Shown piece after piece: positions 1 through 11,560 of a stretch of 64,000 nucleotides of DNA. Made by a program: the position numbers and the translations under genes. This DNA is from Adiantum capillus-veneris. Lineage: Eukaryota > Streptophyta > Polypodiopsida > Polypodiales > Pteridaceae. Under the pieces are notes generated by a model. The model ran no database searches. It saw nothing but the letters and a program-made list of their open reading frames with translations, and was not told the origin of the DNA. Within the stretch, counting starts at the first letter, position 1; every line of letters starts with the position of its first letter. The DNA is taken from assembly GCA_014529385.2 (NCBI GenBank), contig CM043947.1, positions 117,910,087 to 117,974,086 of the forward strand, read 5' to 3'.

Positions 1-415
1 CTCGTGCAAGGAGATCCTCAACCATTCTATGCAAATGGTCGTCTTCTACATCCACGTAAGGAGATGGGATGTGGTCACTCGTAGAGGGAGCAGCAGTTGG
101 ATGATTTGATGTGCTTCCTCCCTCTCTAATGGATTCCTGGCGCATGCGCTCTTCCACCCTCCTTTCCCCTCCTCCACCAACCACACGCCAATGAGGGGTG
201 ACGTCAATAGCCGCTACAATTCACGGATCGTTTTTTTCCATCCGTGCACGCTTGCGAGGATCGTCCCATAGTCCATAATCTTCTACATGGCTCAAGCATA
301 TCCGTCGAAGTCGAGCAATGGCGTATTTGCACCGCACGCATGGCCATGGTAATCGCTCGGCCAACCACCGTGATCTATCCGGTTTAGTGGACGGGCCAAA
401 ATCATCCCAAGCAAC
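1..415 (-). pseudogene. CACTA (En/Spm)-type transposase, N-terminal exon, runs off left edge
   Basis: Read on the minus strand from a splice acceptor (TGTAG before position 415), one frame stays coding-like to the window edge apart from a single TGA at 223-221. It contains PCVRCKYAIARLRRI followed by an H and a G-x-W-D (HVEDYGLWDD), the C-x2-C spacing of the transposase-associated domain at the N terminus of plant CACTA transposases. It ends in a DDHLHRMVEDLLA segment like the linker that precedes the TNP2 catalytic domain. The catalytic domain would lie outside the window. The in-frame stop suggests a dead copy. The family assignment rests on motif resemblance only; another BED-like zinc domain is possible. 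Confidence 0.45.
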
Positions 416-640
416 CTACATTAATAAATTACATACACTAATTAAAATGAAATTACTAAAAAATGTTAATAAAATATCAGTAAAAAGTAAAAATAAATAA
501 ATTTAACATGCATGGTAATCAAATCTTTTAGGTAAAAATGTCATTTTCAAAGTACTAAGAATACTTTCATTTTATATACATTTTATAAAAAACATAGTAC
601 CAATAGATTTTGGAAATCAATAGTAATAATGTCAGAACGT

Positions 641-745
641 GGCCATCTTTGTGGATGGGCCGAAATTGCGCCGCGGTAATAATTGCGATAATGAACAAGG
701 TAATGCAGGCGGTGATGCTCGCGGTAATATGAGCGGAAATTCAAT
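641..745. repeat. Cluster of GCGGTAAT/GCGATAAT motifs (left)
   Basis: GCGGTAAT, GCGATAAT, GCGGTGAT and GCGGTAAT again occur within about 75 bases, just upstream of the TATA box at 759. The same words, in both orientations, recur at 4500-4720 and 5060-5270. This is how subterminal transposase-binding repeats of plant DNA transposons look. A short GGCCATC...GATGGGCC inverted repeat precedes the cluster at 641-661. Confidence 0.4.
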
Positions 746-758
746 TTTTAAATTTTTT

Positions 759-766
759 TATAAATA
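759..766 (+). promoter_or_regulatory. TATA box of the decayed plus-strand gene
   Basis: TATAAATA followed by GGGG lies about 180 bases upstream of a good 5' splice site (CAT|GTAAGTTT at 949). The intervening CT-rich stretch resembles a plant 5' untranslated exon. The next ATG with a coding-like frame is at 2709, after a matching acceptor. Confidence 0.5.
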
Positions 767-948
767 GGGGCACCCGCGTGCCCCGCGAAGTTTAAAACCC
801 TAAAATTCGAATTTCATCATCTTCTCCACAGAAGCCAAGAGCGCGAACCTCACAACCTTGAGCTCTTCCTCTATCTCTACTCTTCAACTCTCCACCATCT
901 CTACTCTTCCACTCTCCTACCCTCTCCCAACAAGCTCTTCAATTCCAT

Positions 949-2705
949 GTAAGTTTTGTTATTATGTTTTTTGATTTTTTCACACGCATACACACACATG
1001 CATACACACACACTAATTACACACACTAATAGTGCATGTGTTCTTTACACACTAATTAGTGCATGTGTTCTTTACACACACTATTTAGTGTGTGCTTTAT
1101 TCTAATGCACACACTAATTAGTGTAAGTAAAGACACACCAAAACCTAAATTTGTTAATTATTAGTTACTTGCTAAATCTAAACTTGTTAAATTTGTCACA
1201 TTTGTTAAATTTATTACTTGCAAAACCTAATATGTTAAATTTGGGATTGGCCATGCACACACTAATTAGTGTGTGCATTGGCCAATGTGATTGTGCATTG
1301 GCCAATATGATTGGTCAATGTACACACTAATTAGTGTGTGCATTGGTCAATGGGATTGGCCAATGCACACACTAATTAGTGTGTGTTAACACACACTATT
1401 TACTATGTGATTAGTGTGTGCATTGACCAATGTGATTGGCCAATGCACACACTAATTAGTGTGTAATTAGTGTGTGCATTGGTCAATTGGATTGGCCAAC
1501 GTACACACTAATTAGTTTGGGATTAGTGTGTGCCTCCGTCAATGGCATTGGCCAATGCACACACTAATTAGTGTGTGTGTGTTAACACACACACTAAAGT
1601 GTTAATAAATAGTGTTAACACACTATTTATTGTGTGATTAGTGTGTGCATTGATCAATGTGATTGGCCAATGCGCACACTAATTAGTGTCTGCATTGGTC
1701 AATTGGTGATTGGCCAATGCGCACACTAATTAGTGTGTACATTGGTCAATTGGATTGGCCAATACACACACTATTTATTGTGTGATTAGTGTGTTCATTG
1801 ACCAATGTGATTGGCCAATGCGCACACTAATTAGTGTGTGCATTGGTCAATTGGTGATTGGCCAATGCGCACACTAACTAGTGTGTGCATTGGTCAATTG
1901 GATTGACCAATACACATACTATTCAGTGTGTGATTAGTGTGTGCATTGACCAATGGGATTGGCCAATGCACACACTAAGTAGTGTGTAATTAGTCCAATT
2001 ACCCAAGCCAATGCACACACTAAGTAGTGTGTAATTAGTCCAATTACACAAGCCAATGCACACACTAATTAGTGTGTGTTAACATACACTAATTAATGTG
2101 TGCACAAGTCAATGCACACACTAATTAGTGTATGTTAACACACACTAATTAGTGTGTGCACAAGCCAATGCACACACTAATTAGTGTGTGCACATACACA
2201 AGCCAATGCACACACTAATTAGTGTATGTTAACACACACTAATTAGTGTGTGCACAAGCCAATGCACACACTAATTAGTGTATGTTAACACACACTAATT
2301 AGTGTGTGCACAAGCCAATTACACAAGCCAACACTAATTATGTTAAATTAAACAGTAATCAACACAAAAACATAAACATACCTCCATGATTAAGTCGTAG
2401 GTGACGTATTAGGCCCCAATGGCCGTCCAAGTGATAGCGCAATCGGTCACACTAATCATAAACACAATAATCTCTTATTAGTCAATACACACACTAATAT
2501 CTTATTAGCACTCAAGGCTTTGCAAGACTCTTTTATAGGTTGTAGACACACCTTGGATTCTTTCCACATTGGATTCTTTCAACATTGGATACTATAGAGA
2601 ATCCAATGTTAAAAATCCAATGTTTGAAAAAAATCAATGTGTAAATTTTTAATCATATATTCGAATTTTTATACCCTAGTTTAATCTTTGTCGTAATAAA
2701 TGTAG
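949..2705 (+). other. Intron in the 5' untranslated region, filled by a palindromic repeat array
   Basis: The donor is GTAAGT at 949 and the acceptor is ATGTAG ending at 2705, four bases before the ATG of the downstream ORF. Most of the intron (about 1000-2340) is the palindromic array listed separately. The remainder, 2341-2705, is AT-rich with a short inverted pair around 2570-2635 (ATTGGAT... / ATCCAATG). The splice sites are inferred from sequence only. Confidence 0.4.
1000..2340. repeat. Array of nested palindromes, cores CACACACTAATTAGTGTGTG and CATTGGCCAATG
   Basis: More than a dozen copies of the 20-base perfect palindrome CACACACTAATTAGTGTGTG, or one- to two-base variants, occur in this 1.3-kb stretch. 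Many alternate with CATTGGTCAAT...ATTGGCCAATG, in which CATTGGCCAATG is also self-complementary. The composite unit is roughly 45-60 bases but irregular. Later units (after about 1980) replace the second palindrome with 'CAAGCCAATG'. Every strand therefore carries repeated CCAAT and ATTGG words and can fold into many hairpins. No ORF of note lies in it. Confidence 0.85.
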
Positions 2706-4042
2706 ACCATGTCTTCTTCTTCCACACCACGCTTTCGCAGCATTGAGGATTTCATGGCAGACGGGATGTCATATCCTGACGCTCTCTCTGCCTATCATTC
2801 ACAGCCATCGCCTCAACAATCATCATCAGGGTTCGGCTGGTTTCGGGACGCTCTTGGTGGGTCCGCTGCCGTACTTGTGACTGATCCAGATGTGGAGAGG
2901 GCATTGCGTCTTCGGGCTGAGTGGTTAGCTTCGCAACAGACCCTTACGCAGCACTATTCACCGGCGCAGCTAGCAGCTTTTGGATTATCAGAGGTCTCTA
3001 CTCCGACTGGTGGCGCTCCATACCTGTAGAGTTTTCCAGCTACAACTCCAGGTTCATCTTTTCCTTCACAGGGTCCAACGCCCCAAGGTCCAACGCCGTT
3101 GGGTGCGATGCCACAGGGTCCGACGCCATGGGCGTCCACCTATCCATCACCCATCCCACCTTCTGCCCCAGATTCACGTTGGTGCTCTTATGGCAGTCAG
3201 CGTCAGGGCAGCTCGCGCGCTAGCGCCGGTTGATCTCGACGAGGGAGCGGAGCTAGTTGTTGTTTTGGGAGGGGGGGAAGTACTACAGATTATCCTCCAC
3301 AGTCACCGCTCCTTGCTCCAGCATAAGATGAGGACCATGACATGCCTTCACCAGATGCTTGCGGGTTATACTACCAGGTTCATAGAGGGATCTCGGGACA
3401 GCACAGGGTAGGAGATTCTGCACACACGTCAACCAATTAATCCACTCCACATATATCAATTGTTTTCTCAAATTTGATCAGCAAGATCCCTACAACCTCA
3501 CATATATAGAGACAACCATGCACATGCGTTTCCCCAACCCCGAGGGGCAACAATTCTCAAGGCAATGGTTGCAAGAGCATGTCAAAACATTTCTCAAGAA
3601 CAAAAAATCTAGTGTGAGGAGAGCTGCAAAGAAGACAATGGAGTCTCTAGAGCATAGCTATCGGCCAGGAAATGTCCATGATGTGGAGTGGGAGACAGCT
3701 ATGGAAGAGAAAGAGGACGAAAGGGCAACGGGTGCGAGGATGTATAAGCGTCAAGTTGAGGCCAGATCCCATCAGACTCCTACACATTATGGTTAGGGAG
3801 GAAAAAACGGCTTGGAAAGACAAATATGTAAGTAAAAATATTAGTTTTATTGTAAAAAATCTAATGTTTTTCATTTAATTAATTGGTTGCTATTTTTTGT
3901 CAGTATAACATTACCATGAGTCGCCCAGAGATGTGCAGAGATATAGAGAGAACCATACCGAGTATCAAACTTGGTGTTGGTTGTTTGAAAATCAAATGAT
4001 CTCTCGAGAGGAGTTCAAAAATGTGTGCAGAAGTCTGCAACA
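2706..4042 (+). pseudogene. Decayed multi-exon gene of a putative DNA transposon
   Basis: Exon 2 begins with the ATG at 2709 (MSSSSTPRFRSIEDFMADGM). Its frame continues to a CAG|GTAGGA donor near 3407 but is broken by TAG at 3027, TGA at about 3231 and TAA further on. The middle part is rich in QGPTP repeats. A third exon starts after a TTTGATCAG acceptor (about 3481) and ends at a TAG at 3794; it encodes a basic, charged segment (QEHVKTFLKNKKSSVRRAAK). A fourth coding-like stretch at about 3915-4040 reads YRENHTEYQTWCWLFENQM and ends at GTAAGT. I do not recognise the family. The arrangement (low-complexity N terminus, charged helical middle, flanking subterminal motifs) suggests a transposon-encoded protein related to plant CACTA accessory proteins, but this is inference. 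Clearly non-functional. Confidence 0.4.
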
Positions 4043-4173
4043 TGTAAGTTTAATCTTATTTAAATTATCAAATTGTTGATTTTATATCAAATATTAAATA
4101 ACAAAGTGTTAATTGTTTCTTTTTCTGGTTTTGCAGAGTCAAGGAGTTCCATGCGAAATGCCGCCATCTCCCC

Positions 4174-4270
4174 CATGAGCATCCTCTATTTTGTATACGC
4201 GGGCCCCGTTTGCCCTATCCCACATGAACATACTCTATTTTGTACACGCGGGCTTTTTTTGCCCTTTATG
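4174..4270 (+). repeat. Two tandem copies of a 49-base unit
   Basis: CATGAGCATCCTCTATTTTG at 4174 recurs as CATGAACATACTCTATTTTG at 4223. Both copies continue into ACGCGGGC and TTTGCCCT. The repeat lies at the 3' end of the decayed gene. Confidence 0.7.
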
Positions 4271-4435
4271 TAAATGTAATACCTATCATTTTTTGGCTCA
4301 ATACCTCCCCCAATTGTAATTCCACTTATGTAAATAAAATTATCAATCTTTTTTTGACTCAATGTATTGTCCAACTGTGATATTTTGTTGTAATCAATAA
4401 TAATTTTGTAAAATATCTTAAATAAATAAAAAAAT

Positions 4436-4483
4436 AGATGGCCTTTTGGATGGTCCTGCAAAGGACAATCCAAACGGTCATCT
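4436..4483. repeat. Imperfect hairpin (about 22-base arms)
   Basis: AGATGGCCTTTTGGATGGTC is followed after a four-base loop by the near reverse complement ending ACGGTCATCT. About 19 of 22 positions pair. It lies immediately left of the right-hand GCGGTAAT motif cluster and shares GGATGG-CC words with the inverted repeat at 641-661. Confidence 0.6.
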
Positions 4484-4499
4484 GTTTTTTATAATAAAC

Positions 4500-5270
4500 C
4501 CATCTGCGGTAATGCTGGCGATAACATCCACGCGGTAACTGTTGCGGATATATTTGTAGTAAAGCACGTAGTAATAGGCGCGGAAATATAGCCGCAGGCA
4601 TTACCGCGTCTGTTACCACTAGACCATTATCGCAACCGTTGCCACAGTCTTTTCCGCATACGAGAAATTTCATATTACAAATTTGTTTGTTTTTTTGCGG
4701 TAATGTGAGCGATAATACCGGGCATATGTTATAGCGCACATCATTCCAAATAAAAAAAGACATAATGATTTAAATCAAAATGTTTTGATCATATTGTGTT
4801 CACATATTCCTACTACATCGATTTATCTAAAATGCAAGCTTGTTGCTTTCACATATTGCAATAATCAATTTTTCTTAATCACTTATAATTTTCTTTCACA
4901 GATTGCAATAATCGATTTTTCTTAATCACTTATAAAAAACAACACATATAAATCAAATCACTTCACATTACATTATATCGATTTATCTAAAGTGCAAGCT
5001 TGTGGCTTTCACACATTATGATAATCGATAATATTAGCCAAGTCTTGAAAATGAGTATCACTATGAAAACCTCCAAGTGTTTACCGCGCTATTTTATCGC
5101 ATTTTGTAGAGAGAAGGTACAAACTCAGGTAGAAAAAGAAGAGACAGGAGGGCGGGTTTTTTTTGTGTTTAAAATATTATCGCGACTGTTTTTGATTTAT
5201 TATCGCTATTATTACTGCACATATTACCGCGTTTATTTTTTACTACAAAATTTAGCGCCTAAACTCCCCT
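4500..5270. repeat. Clusters of GCGGTAAT/ATTACCGC motifs (right)
   Basis: GCGGTAAT, GCGATAAC, GCGGTAAC, ATTACCGC, ATTATCGC, GCGATAAT, TACCGCG and ATTATCGCG occur repeatedly at 4500-4720 and 5060-5270, in both orientations. The stretch between is the 4738-5075 repeat. With the cluster at 641-745 these bracket the broken gene, as subterminal repeats bracket a class II element. Exact termini and a target duplication could not be identified. Confidence 0.4.
4738..5075 (+). repeat. Repeat with an inverted copy at 60398-60722; contains about 1.5-2 internal units
   Basis: The stretch contains related units with the pattern CGATTTATCTAAA-TGCAAGCTTGT...CTTTCACA-ATT-GATAATC. On the opposite strand, about 325 bases at 60398-60722 match closely along the whole length, including the flanking CACATC...CCAAA...GACATAAT and AAGTCTTG-AAATGA parts. 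It probably belongs to the ends of one transposon family. Confidence 0.75.
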
Positions 5271-5343
5271 CCTTCAAACTTTGGTGTTTCTCTCCTCTCA
5301 AGAAAAATTAAAGAATATTGTATAAAATTTTCAAATTTAAAAA

Positions 5344-5346
<3 letters not shown>

Positions 5347-5388
<42 letters not shown>
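5347..5388. repeat. (GA)n microsatellite
   Basis: About 21 GA dinucleotides, followed by a G-rich run. The neighbouring 5400-5690 stretch is AT-rich with no gene visible. Confidence 0.95.
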
Positions 5389-5395
<7 letters not shown>

Positions 5396-5699
5396 AGGGA
5401 GAAGGAGGGGGGATAATAAAATTACACTTGGTTACAACTAAAATAATCACTGTCAATTGATTAACATAATTGAGCATGTTCCCAAATCTAAAGAGAGGAA
5501 GAGGGGGGAGAGAGAGATGAATGGATTACATGACCAAAATACTTCATAACTGCAAAATTTTTATGAATCATCTTCCAAAAGATCTCTACATGAGGCATCA
5601 TCCAATTCTAAGCCCATGGCTCTTAAATCAATAAAGAGAAAACAAAACTGTCGTTTGTGGATGCATTGGCTTCATCATCTTTGAGTTCGTTATCCTCCA

Positions 5700-7199
5700 T
5701 CTCATCATCTTCATCATCATGACAATCATCCTCGCTAAAACTTGTTGCCGCATCGAACTGGATTCATCGACCTCCCTCTCCTCTGTTTCCACCTCACCCA
5801 AGCCAGATGTGGAAGAGGGTCCAAGATGGTCTCCACCTCATTAGTGGAAAAAATGGTTCTTCCCCGAGGTGTTACATGAATTACGAACCAAAGTTTTGGT
5901 TGGTGGATTGTTGGGATATAGATGACCCATAAAAGAGAAACTCAAAGTGAGTAACATTTGTATAATTAATGCTACAAGCAAATAAGAATAAAAAAGGTAC
6001 ATGTCACTCACCTGCTCACAATTGCACGGTAAAACTAAATTGTCATATCTCCGTGTGTGATGCACACTAGAGCTGTCCACCATGTAGAGGCCATTCTCAT
6101 GTCATTTAGACACATTTGCAAACCACTTGCACTCGAAGATGAAGGTATGAAAGGTTCTAAAATTAACCTTTAGTATCCTTTCAATAGTTCCGCAGTACCT
6201 GGCTTCATCACCGTCTGTGTCAAAGTTGCCCATGATGGCCTCGGGGGGTGCACTATATAATCATGTTAATGTATAATGTGAGTTCGATAGGAGGGGTTTT
6301 AAAATAAGGGGTTTTTATATTCATTCAAACATGCTAAAAGAGGGTTTTTTTAAAGGGGGTTTTTATATTCAATTTTGGAAAAAAATCCTAAAATAAGGGG
6401 TTATTTTATTCATTCAAACATGTTAAAAGAGGGGTTTTTTAATACCCCGGGAACACACGTTATATAGGGGGGTATGGAATGGTGAACCCCCTGAGATGAT
6501 GGCACAATCCATGGTGGTTCTATGCTCGCCAATGTGGCGTGTACGAAAGTAACAACCCTTTGACCACATAGAGTTAAAGGAAAGGCACTACAAAATAGAA
6601 AAATATCTTTTATCGAATACATATTAAAGATAATTTCAAAAAAAAAACAATATTGTTTAGATATATGAGTACTCTACCTTTGGTACGCAGCCTCGTGCAT
6701 ACTCCCATTCTTTAATGGTGATGTCTTCTCCGCGCGCTTTTGCCTCGGTCATTCTCTCATAAATCCACTCTACACTAATGAGATCTGGGAAACATGCAAG
6801 GTGTCTACGCACTAGGAGTGCCCTCCTTCCTCCATGTGCTTATTTCCATGCTTCTCTCTCTTGCAAACGCCTTGCCTTTGCCACTGTCCACAAGTCCACC
6901 CACTTGGTCATAATCTTTGCATTGATAATACAAAAGTTATTGACCACTCGGGATAGATTCATATCCATGTTAAGTATTTTTCCCTTTCCACTTGGCAAGT
7001 GTGAAGTCATCCTTGCATCTTCCTCGTTTGACCACATGCGAGGCATTGAAGGATCAACTTGTGCCAAATAGTCTGATATGTAAACAAATGCCTCTTGAAC
7101 GATCCACCCTCTGGTTGAGACTGTAGCCGCACAAAATATTTGAGAGTCTTTAGAAACCTCTATAAGAAGAACATCCATTATGCGTGCACTACTCCACAT
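5700..7199 (-). pseudogene. CACTA (En/Spm) transposase, C-terminal exons (TNP2 C-terminal part and DUF4216-like)
   Basis: Two minus-strand exons are visible. The first (7199-6678, donor AAAG|GTAGAG) contains TRGWIVQEAFVYISDYLAQV and a following NEEDARM segment. This resembles the 'EGSIAEGYxxEEALTFCSRYL' region after the catalytic domain of plant CACTA TNP2-type transposases. It has a TAA stop at about 6840. The second (6252-6012, donor CAG|GTGAGT) reads GDEARYCGTIERILKV, then FIFECKWF, ENGLYMVDSSS and a C-x-C-E-Q end. That matches the DUF4216 pattern that follows TNP2 in these proteins, with a TGA stop at 6104-6102. Around 5930-5800 VIYIPTIHQPKLWFVIHV continues the same domain. The N-terminal half is missing beyond 7200. 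Dead, truncated copy. Confidence 0.65.
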
Positions 7200-7379
7200 A
7201 TAGAAATCTCCTCCACCACGTGAACCAAGAGGTGAATTTGACTAAAAAGGACCAATCAAGGAAATGCATCTTCAATGGCACACACAGTTTCTGCTGCAAG
7301 TGTTTGAGCAGCAGGGATAGCATCTATTCAATTTCCTTGGAGCTCACAAATCTCCAAGAAAACACACAAGGATATACTA

Positions 7380-8909
7380 GCTGATGATACGAACCAAGCA
7401 GAGCAGCTAAAGGAAGCTCAAAGATAGAGGAATGTGGAAGCACAAAGGGCGGCGGATTTGACTCGCCAAAGAATCATAAAGATTTTAAAGAAAAGAAAAG
7501 CGGACGCGTGTGCTTCACAACCAAGGGAAGATGCGACAAAAAAGAGGCATGTACAAGAAGTGCCGAAATCACCACCTTCTCCCTCGCCTAAATCACCACC
7601 TCCTCCCTCGCCAAAATATCCTCCTCCTCCTCCTCCTCCATCAACCCAAAAACCACCACCTCCTCCTCCTTCATCCTCACAAAAAGAGTCTATGCCTCCT
7701 ACGGAAGCAATAGGATACCAAGAAGCCTGAGCTATTGTTGATTTTGACGACAGGAAAACCTTACAGGAATTAGAAAGACAATTCCAATGCCAGCACGTGG
7801 TGTTGAGAGAAAAAGAAAAGCAGGTACAGGAGGCTCAACAAAAGAAAGCATCTGGGCAAGAGAAGTTAGAGAGCCTACAGGCACAATTGGAGCTCACAAT
7901 GAAGGAAAGAGACATTGAGCGATAGCAGGCTCAGTCTCTGATCAGAGATCTGGTGGACGTCAGGATGGAATTGACCACCAAGGAAAAAGAATGCCAAGAA
8001 TTGACAGCAAAGGTACAAAAAGCAACGGAGCAGTTTGCTTATGAAAGCGCAAGGTTTCAGAGAGTTAACAGTTCGTACCTCACTATCAAAAGTACTCTGA
8101 CAACCTTGATGGCAAACCAAGAACCTACTAGAGCATTGGTCTCCACATCAGACAATACCACAACAATGAACACCCTAGCGGCACTGAAAGGGGATCTAGA
8201 GCAAGAAAGACTTCAGGGTTAGTTGCTCTTATCGGGAATGATGGCCCAAACGGCGGCCAACGAGCAAAAGGTAAAAGAGCTGGAGCAGCAACTCGCACAA
8301 GCAAGGGCCAAGTTAGAGACTCAGAAACAGATCAGTGACACATTGTTGAAAGAAAAAGAAGCATTGGTTTCTCAACAGAAAATCAGAACAGTGGAAGCCC
8401 AAGTGCAACGGCAACTGCTGTCAGGACAAGAAATGCCTGATTTTCCTGAAACTTCACATGAAGGAGAACAGGGACAGGGATCGGTCAAGGCAGGCCTAGG
8501 TATTAGAGATGAGCTCACTGAAAGCATCAAGGACTTGCCAGAGGGACCAGCCAAAGATTATATGATATACAAAAAGAAGATAATGGAGTCAGCGGCCCTG
8601 GCGTTCTTACAACCAGAAGAGCAGGTGGAGGGGTTTGGCCATGAGTACCTACCTTTTCCCTTGATATGCCACGAAGCAATCTTGTGGAAGGAGAAGATGC
8701 GGCCGACCCTGCCACGAAACAAATATGGGGGCTACAAAGGTGTTGCACTGACAGATGAAGAAGCTCACGCTCTCATTGAAGATCACTCTAAATGGAGGCT
8801 GAAGTGGCTGGACAAGCGGCCACAGGATCTAACCAACTACCACAACGCTCCTCAGCACATTCAAATAGATCCTACTTCATTTGGATCATCCTTGGTGTTG
8901 CATACCTAA
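7380..8909 (+). pseudogene. Decayed proline-rich, coiled-coil ORF related to the ORF of element Z
   Basis: One frame (positions divisible by three) is coding-like across the interval but has stops at 7425 (TAG), 7728 (TGA), 7923 (TAG) and 8220 (TAG). It encodes a basic region, a proline tract of the type SPPPPSPKYPPPPPPP (about 7570-7690), a long heptad-rich coiled coil (about 7750-8400), then a C-terminal block with LPFPLICHEAILW, YKGVALTDEEAHALI and WRLKWLDKRP. The last block matches the C-terminal block of the Z-encoded protein at about 56730-56930 (LPFPLMKFEVI, then ITKDEQ, then WRKGWLNKYP). The function of this family is unknown to me. It is probably the remains of a related LTR element, but no LTRs were found beside it. 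Confidence 0.6.
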
Positions 8910-9428
<519 letters not shown>

Positions 9429-9566
9429 GTTTTTCTTCGTACTGACGTGGTTTGAGACCCGTTAATCTTGAGACCGACTAATCTCGGCTCTCAGATATTA
9501 AGTGTAGGAAAACCTTATCCAATCCAAACATTGTTGGCAACAAGTTGTCATGTTGCATAGCAAGTT

Positions 9567-9569
<3 letters not shown>

Positions 9570-9629
<60 letters not shown>
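9570..9629. repeat. (GA)n microsatellite
   Basis: About 60 bases of GA, ending in AGGAGAAGAAG. Confidence 0.95.
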
Positions 9630-9632
<3 letters not shown>

Positions 9633-9790
9633 GAGAAGAAGAAAAAGAAGAAGATCACAAGAGACCTAAAAATTTTAGCCTATGAATGTTGATTCTTGAA
9701 CTCAAGCGCTTGCAGGCTCACATACTTATACAAGGAGAGGGAGACATAACTTTTAATATCATAGAAACAATCACAATGACCTCAAATGTT

Positions 9791-9791
<1 letters not shown>

Positions 9792-9877
<86 letters not shown>
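9792..9877. repeat. (GA)n microsatellite
   Basis: About 86 bases of GA, the third long GA tract within 600 bases. Confidence 0.95.
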
Positions 9878-9879
<2 letters not shown>

Positions 9880-11560
9880 ATCCTTAAAGATCAGATTGAC
9901 CTATGGGACCGAGTACAACATGTAACATGCTTGAAGACTATGGATATAAGGGTGGTCACTGGCAAGTTGAATCCATGAGGTGGCTAGGTGAGAAAGGTAT
10001 GTAGACCATGGTATGGGCTAAAATGTGGGTAAAGCAGGTTTGATGTGATCAAAAGGTCAGCACTCATGTAGGGTATGATGATCGCACTCTCAAATTGTTA
10101 AGGGATTTAATTCGCATACAAAAAGAGACTCTCCTCCATGTAGTGCCTCAATGCTCTGTCTCACATTTAAGGGAGTGGGAGAGCTAAGCCAAATGGATGC
10201 TATGGTATAAAATATGGGTAAGGGCAAGCATGTGAATGGTTGAATACAGTCTACTCTCTCAAAGAAGAACATGCATGTGTGTATGTGTGTGTGTGTATTT
10301 TGTAGCACACCCTTTCTTTTAGCATGATGCCCAAAACTCTTGCAAAGAGAAACGATTGAGTGAAATTTTCTGCTTTCATTGCCCTCACATTTCAAGATGC
10401 CAATGGTGCTCAAATGTACACAAACAAACCATATGCGCCTTATATTACTAGCTTGCTTATGGTCAATTGCAAAAGACCTCAACATCCATGCGACGAGTCT
10501 TGGTAGATGCAAGTGTACATGCTAGCTAGATTGAGTGCAATCCAACCTGTAAATTTTGAAATTTACTTACATATAGAGACAAAGTTGCTATAGCCGTGCA
10601 ATTATCCCCAGGTCACACACCCATTATGAATGGTGCCTTTGAGAAGCAAACGACACACTGCTCACCAAATTAGTTGTGCATACCAATGACAAAGTTTCTT
10701 CTACTACTATGTGGTGTAATGTTGGCATGTTGGGTCATGGCTGGTACATACATCCTAAGTGCCAACAAATAGCAGTTGATGACTGTGATGCCCCAAATGC
10801 AAGACCAAAACTACACAAGAGAAGCATGGGAGAGTTGCTATCATGACCAATGCCTTGATTGGTAAGGATGGTGAAAGGGGATGCTAATGCATCTAAATAT
10901 CGTCGTTCAATGCAAACACTATATCCAAAGAAGGATACCAGCTCTCTATTAGTCTATTTAGAGGGCCACTACCACTCACCAGAGTCCCATATCAATTGTG
11001 TGAGGGGACATCTCTAGCCTAATCACAAAATTTTTGCCTCCTTAGAGAGAAACATAGGATGTTAAGACAATACATCATATGAAGGGAGCCCATTACTTAA
11101 CTCATTCCCAAGAGACCCCAAACTGACCTAATCATTCTTGAACTCAAAACACACACACACACACACAGAGAAGGAGGGGGGAGGGACAAACTTTCCATGA
11201 TTGGGAGGAGTATGTTGGAGCTTGGCATGACCAACTAGAATGAGATTTGTCCTTGGTCAATCCACAAGAATGTGGAGAGTAACTACAGTTCATTAGTTGT
11301 TCAATCTTACACTCGAAAAGGTAGACATAGTGTTGATCCAAAAGATAGATTTGTGCTTGGTTGATGTGAATGTGGAGGGCAATTAGACCTTGTGTGTTGT
11401 CATACATTGTCATCTAGAAAGTAGTTATAGTGGTGGTTGATTCACAAGCGTATTAAAGAGATGTAAAAGCTCACATGAGAATCATAGGCATTTTCCCACA
11501 TTTTCTCTCCCTGTGTGAAGGGAGGGAGAACAATGGTTTTTTCAATTGACGCACATGTAG
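9878..11560. other. No gene recognised; probable interior of a Helitron at its right part
   Basis: Open frames here are short or built from simple repeats, with (CA)n at 11149-11168 and (GT)n near 10276-10295. The right border is the Helitron 3' terminus at 11561-11588. I could not identify the 5' TC terminus, so the left border of that element is unknown. Confidence 0.4.

Noticed and set aside
6587-6600. CACTACAAAATAG as a CACTA terminal inverted repeat
   Set aside because: It lies inside the transposase remnant, between its exons, and no matching inverted end was found.
10090-10512. 140-codon minus-strand ORF
   Set aside because: It crosses a (GT)n tract, shows no domain and has an amino-acid mix typical of chance frames.
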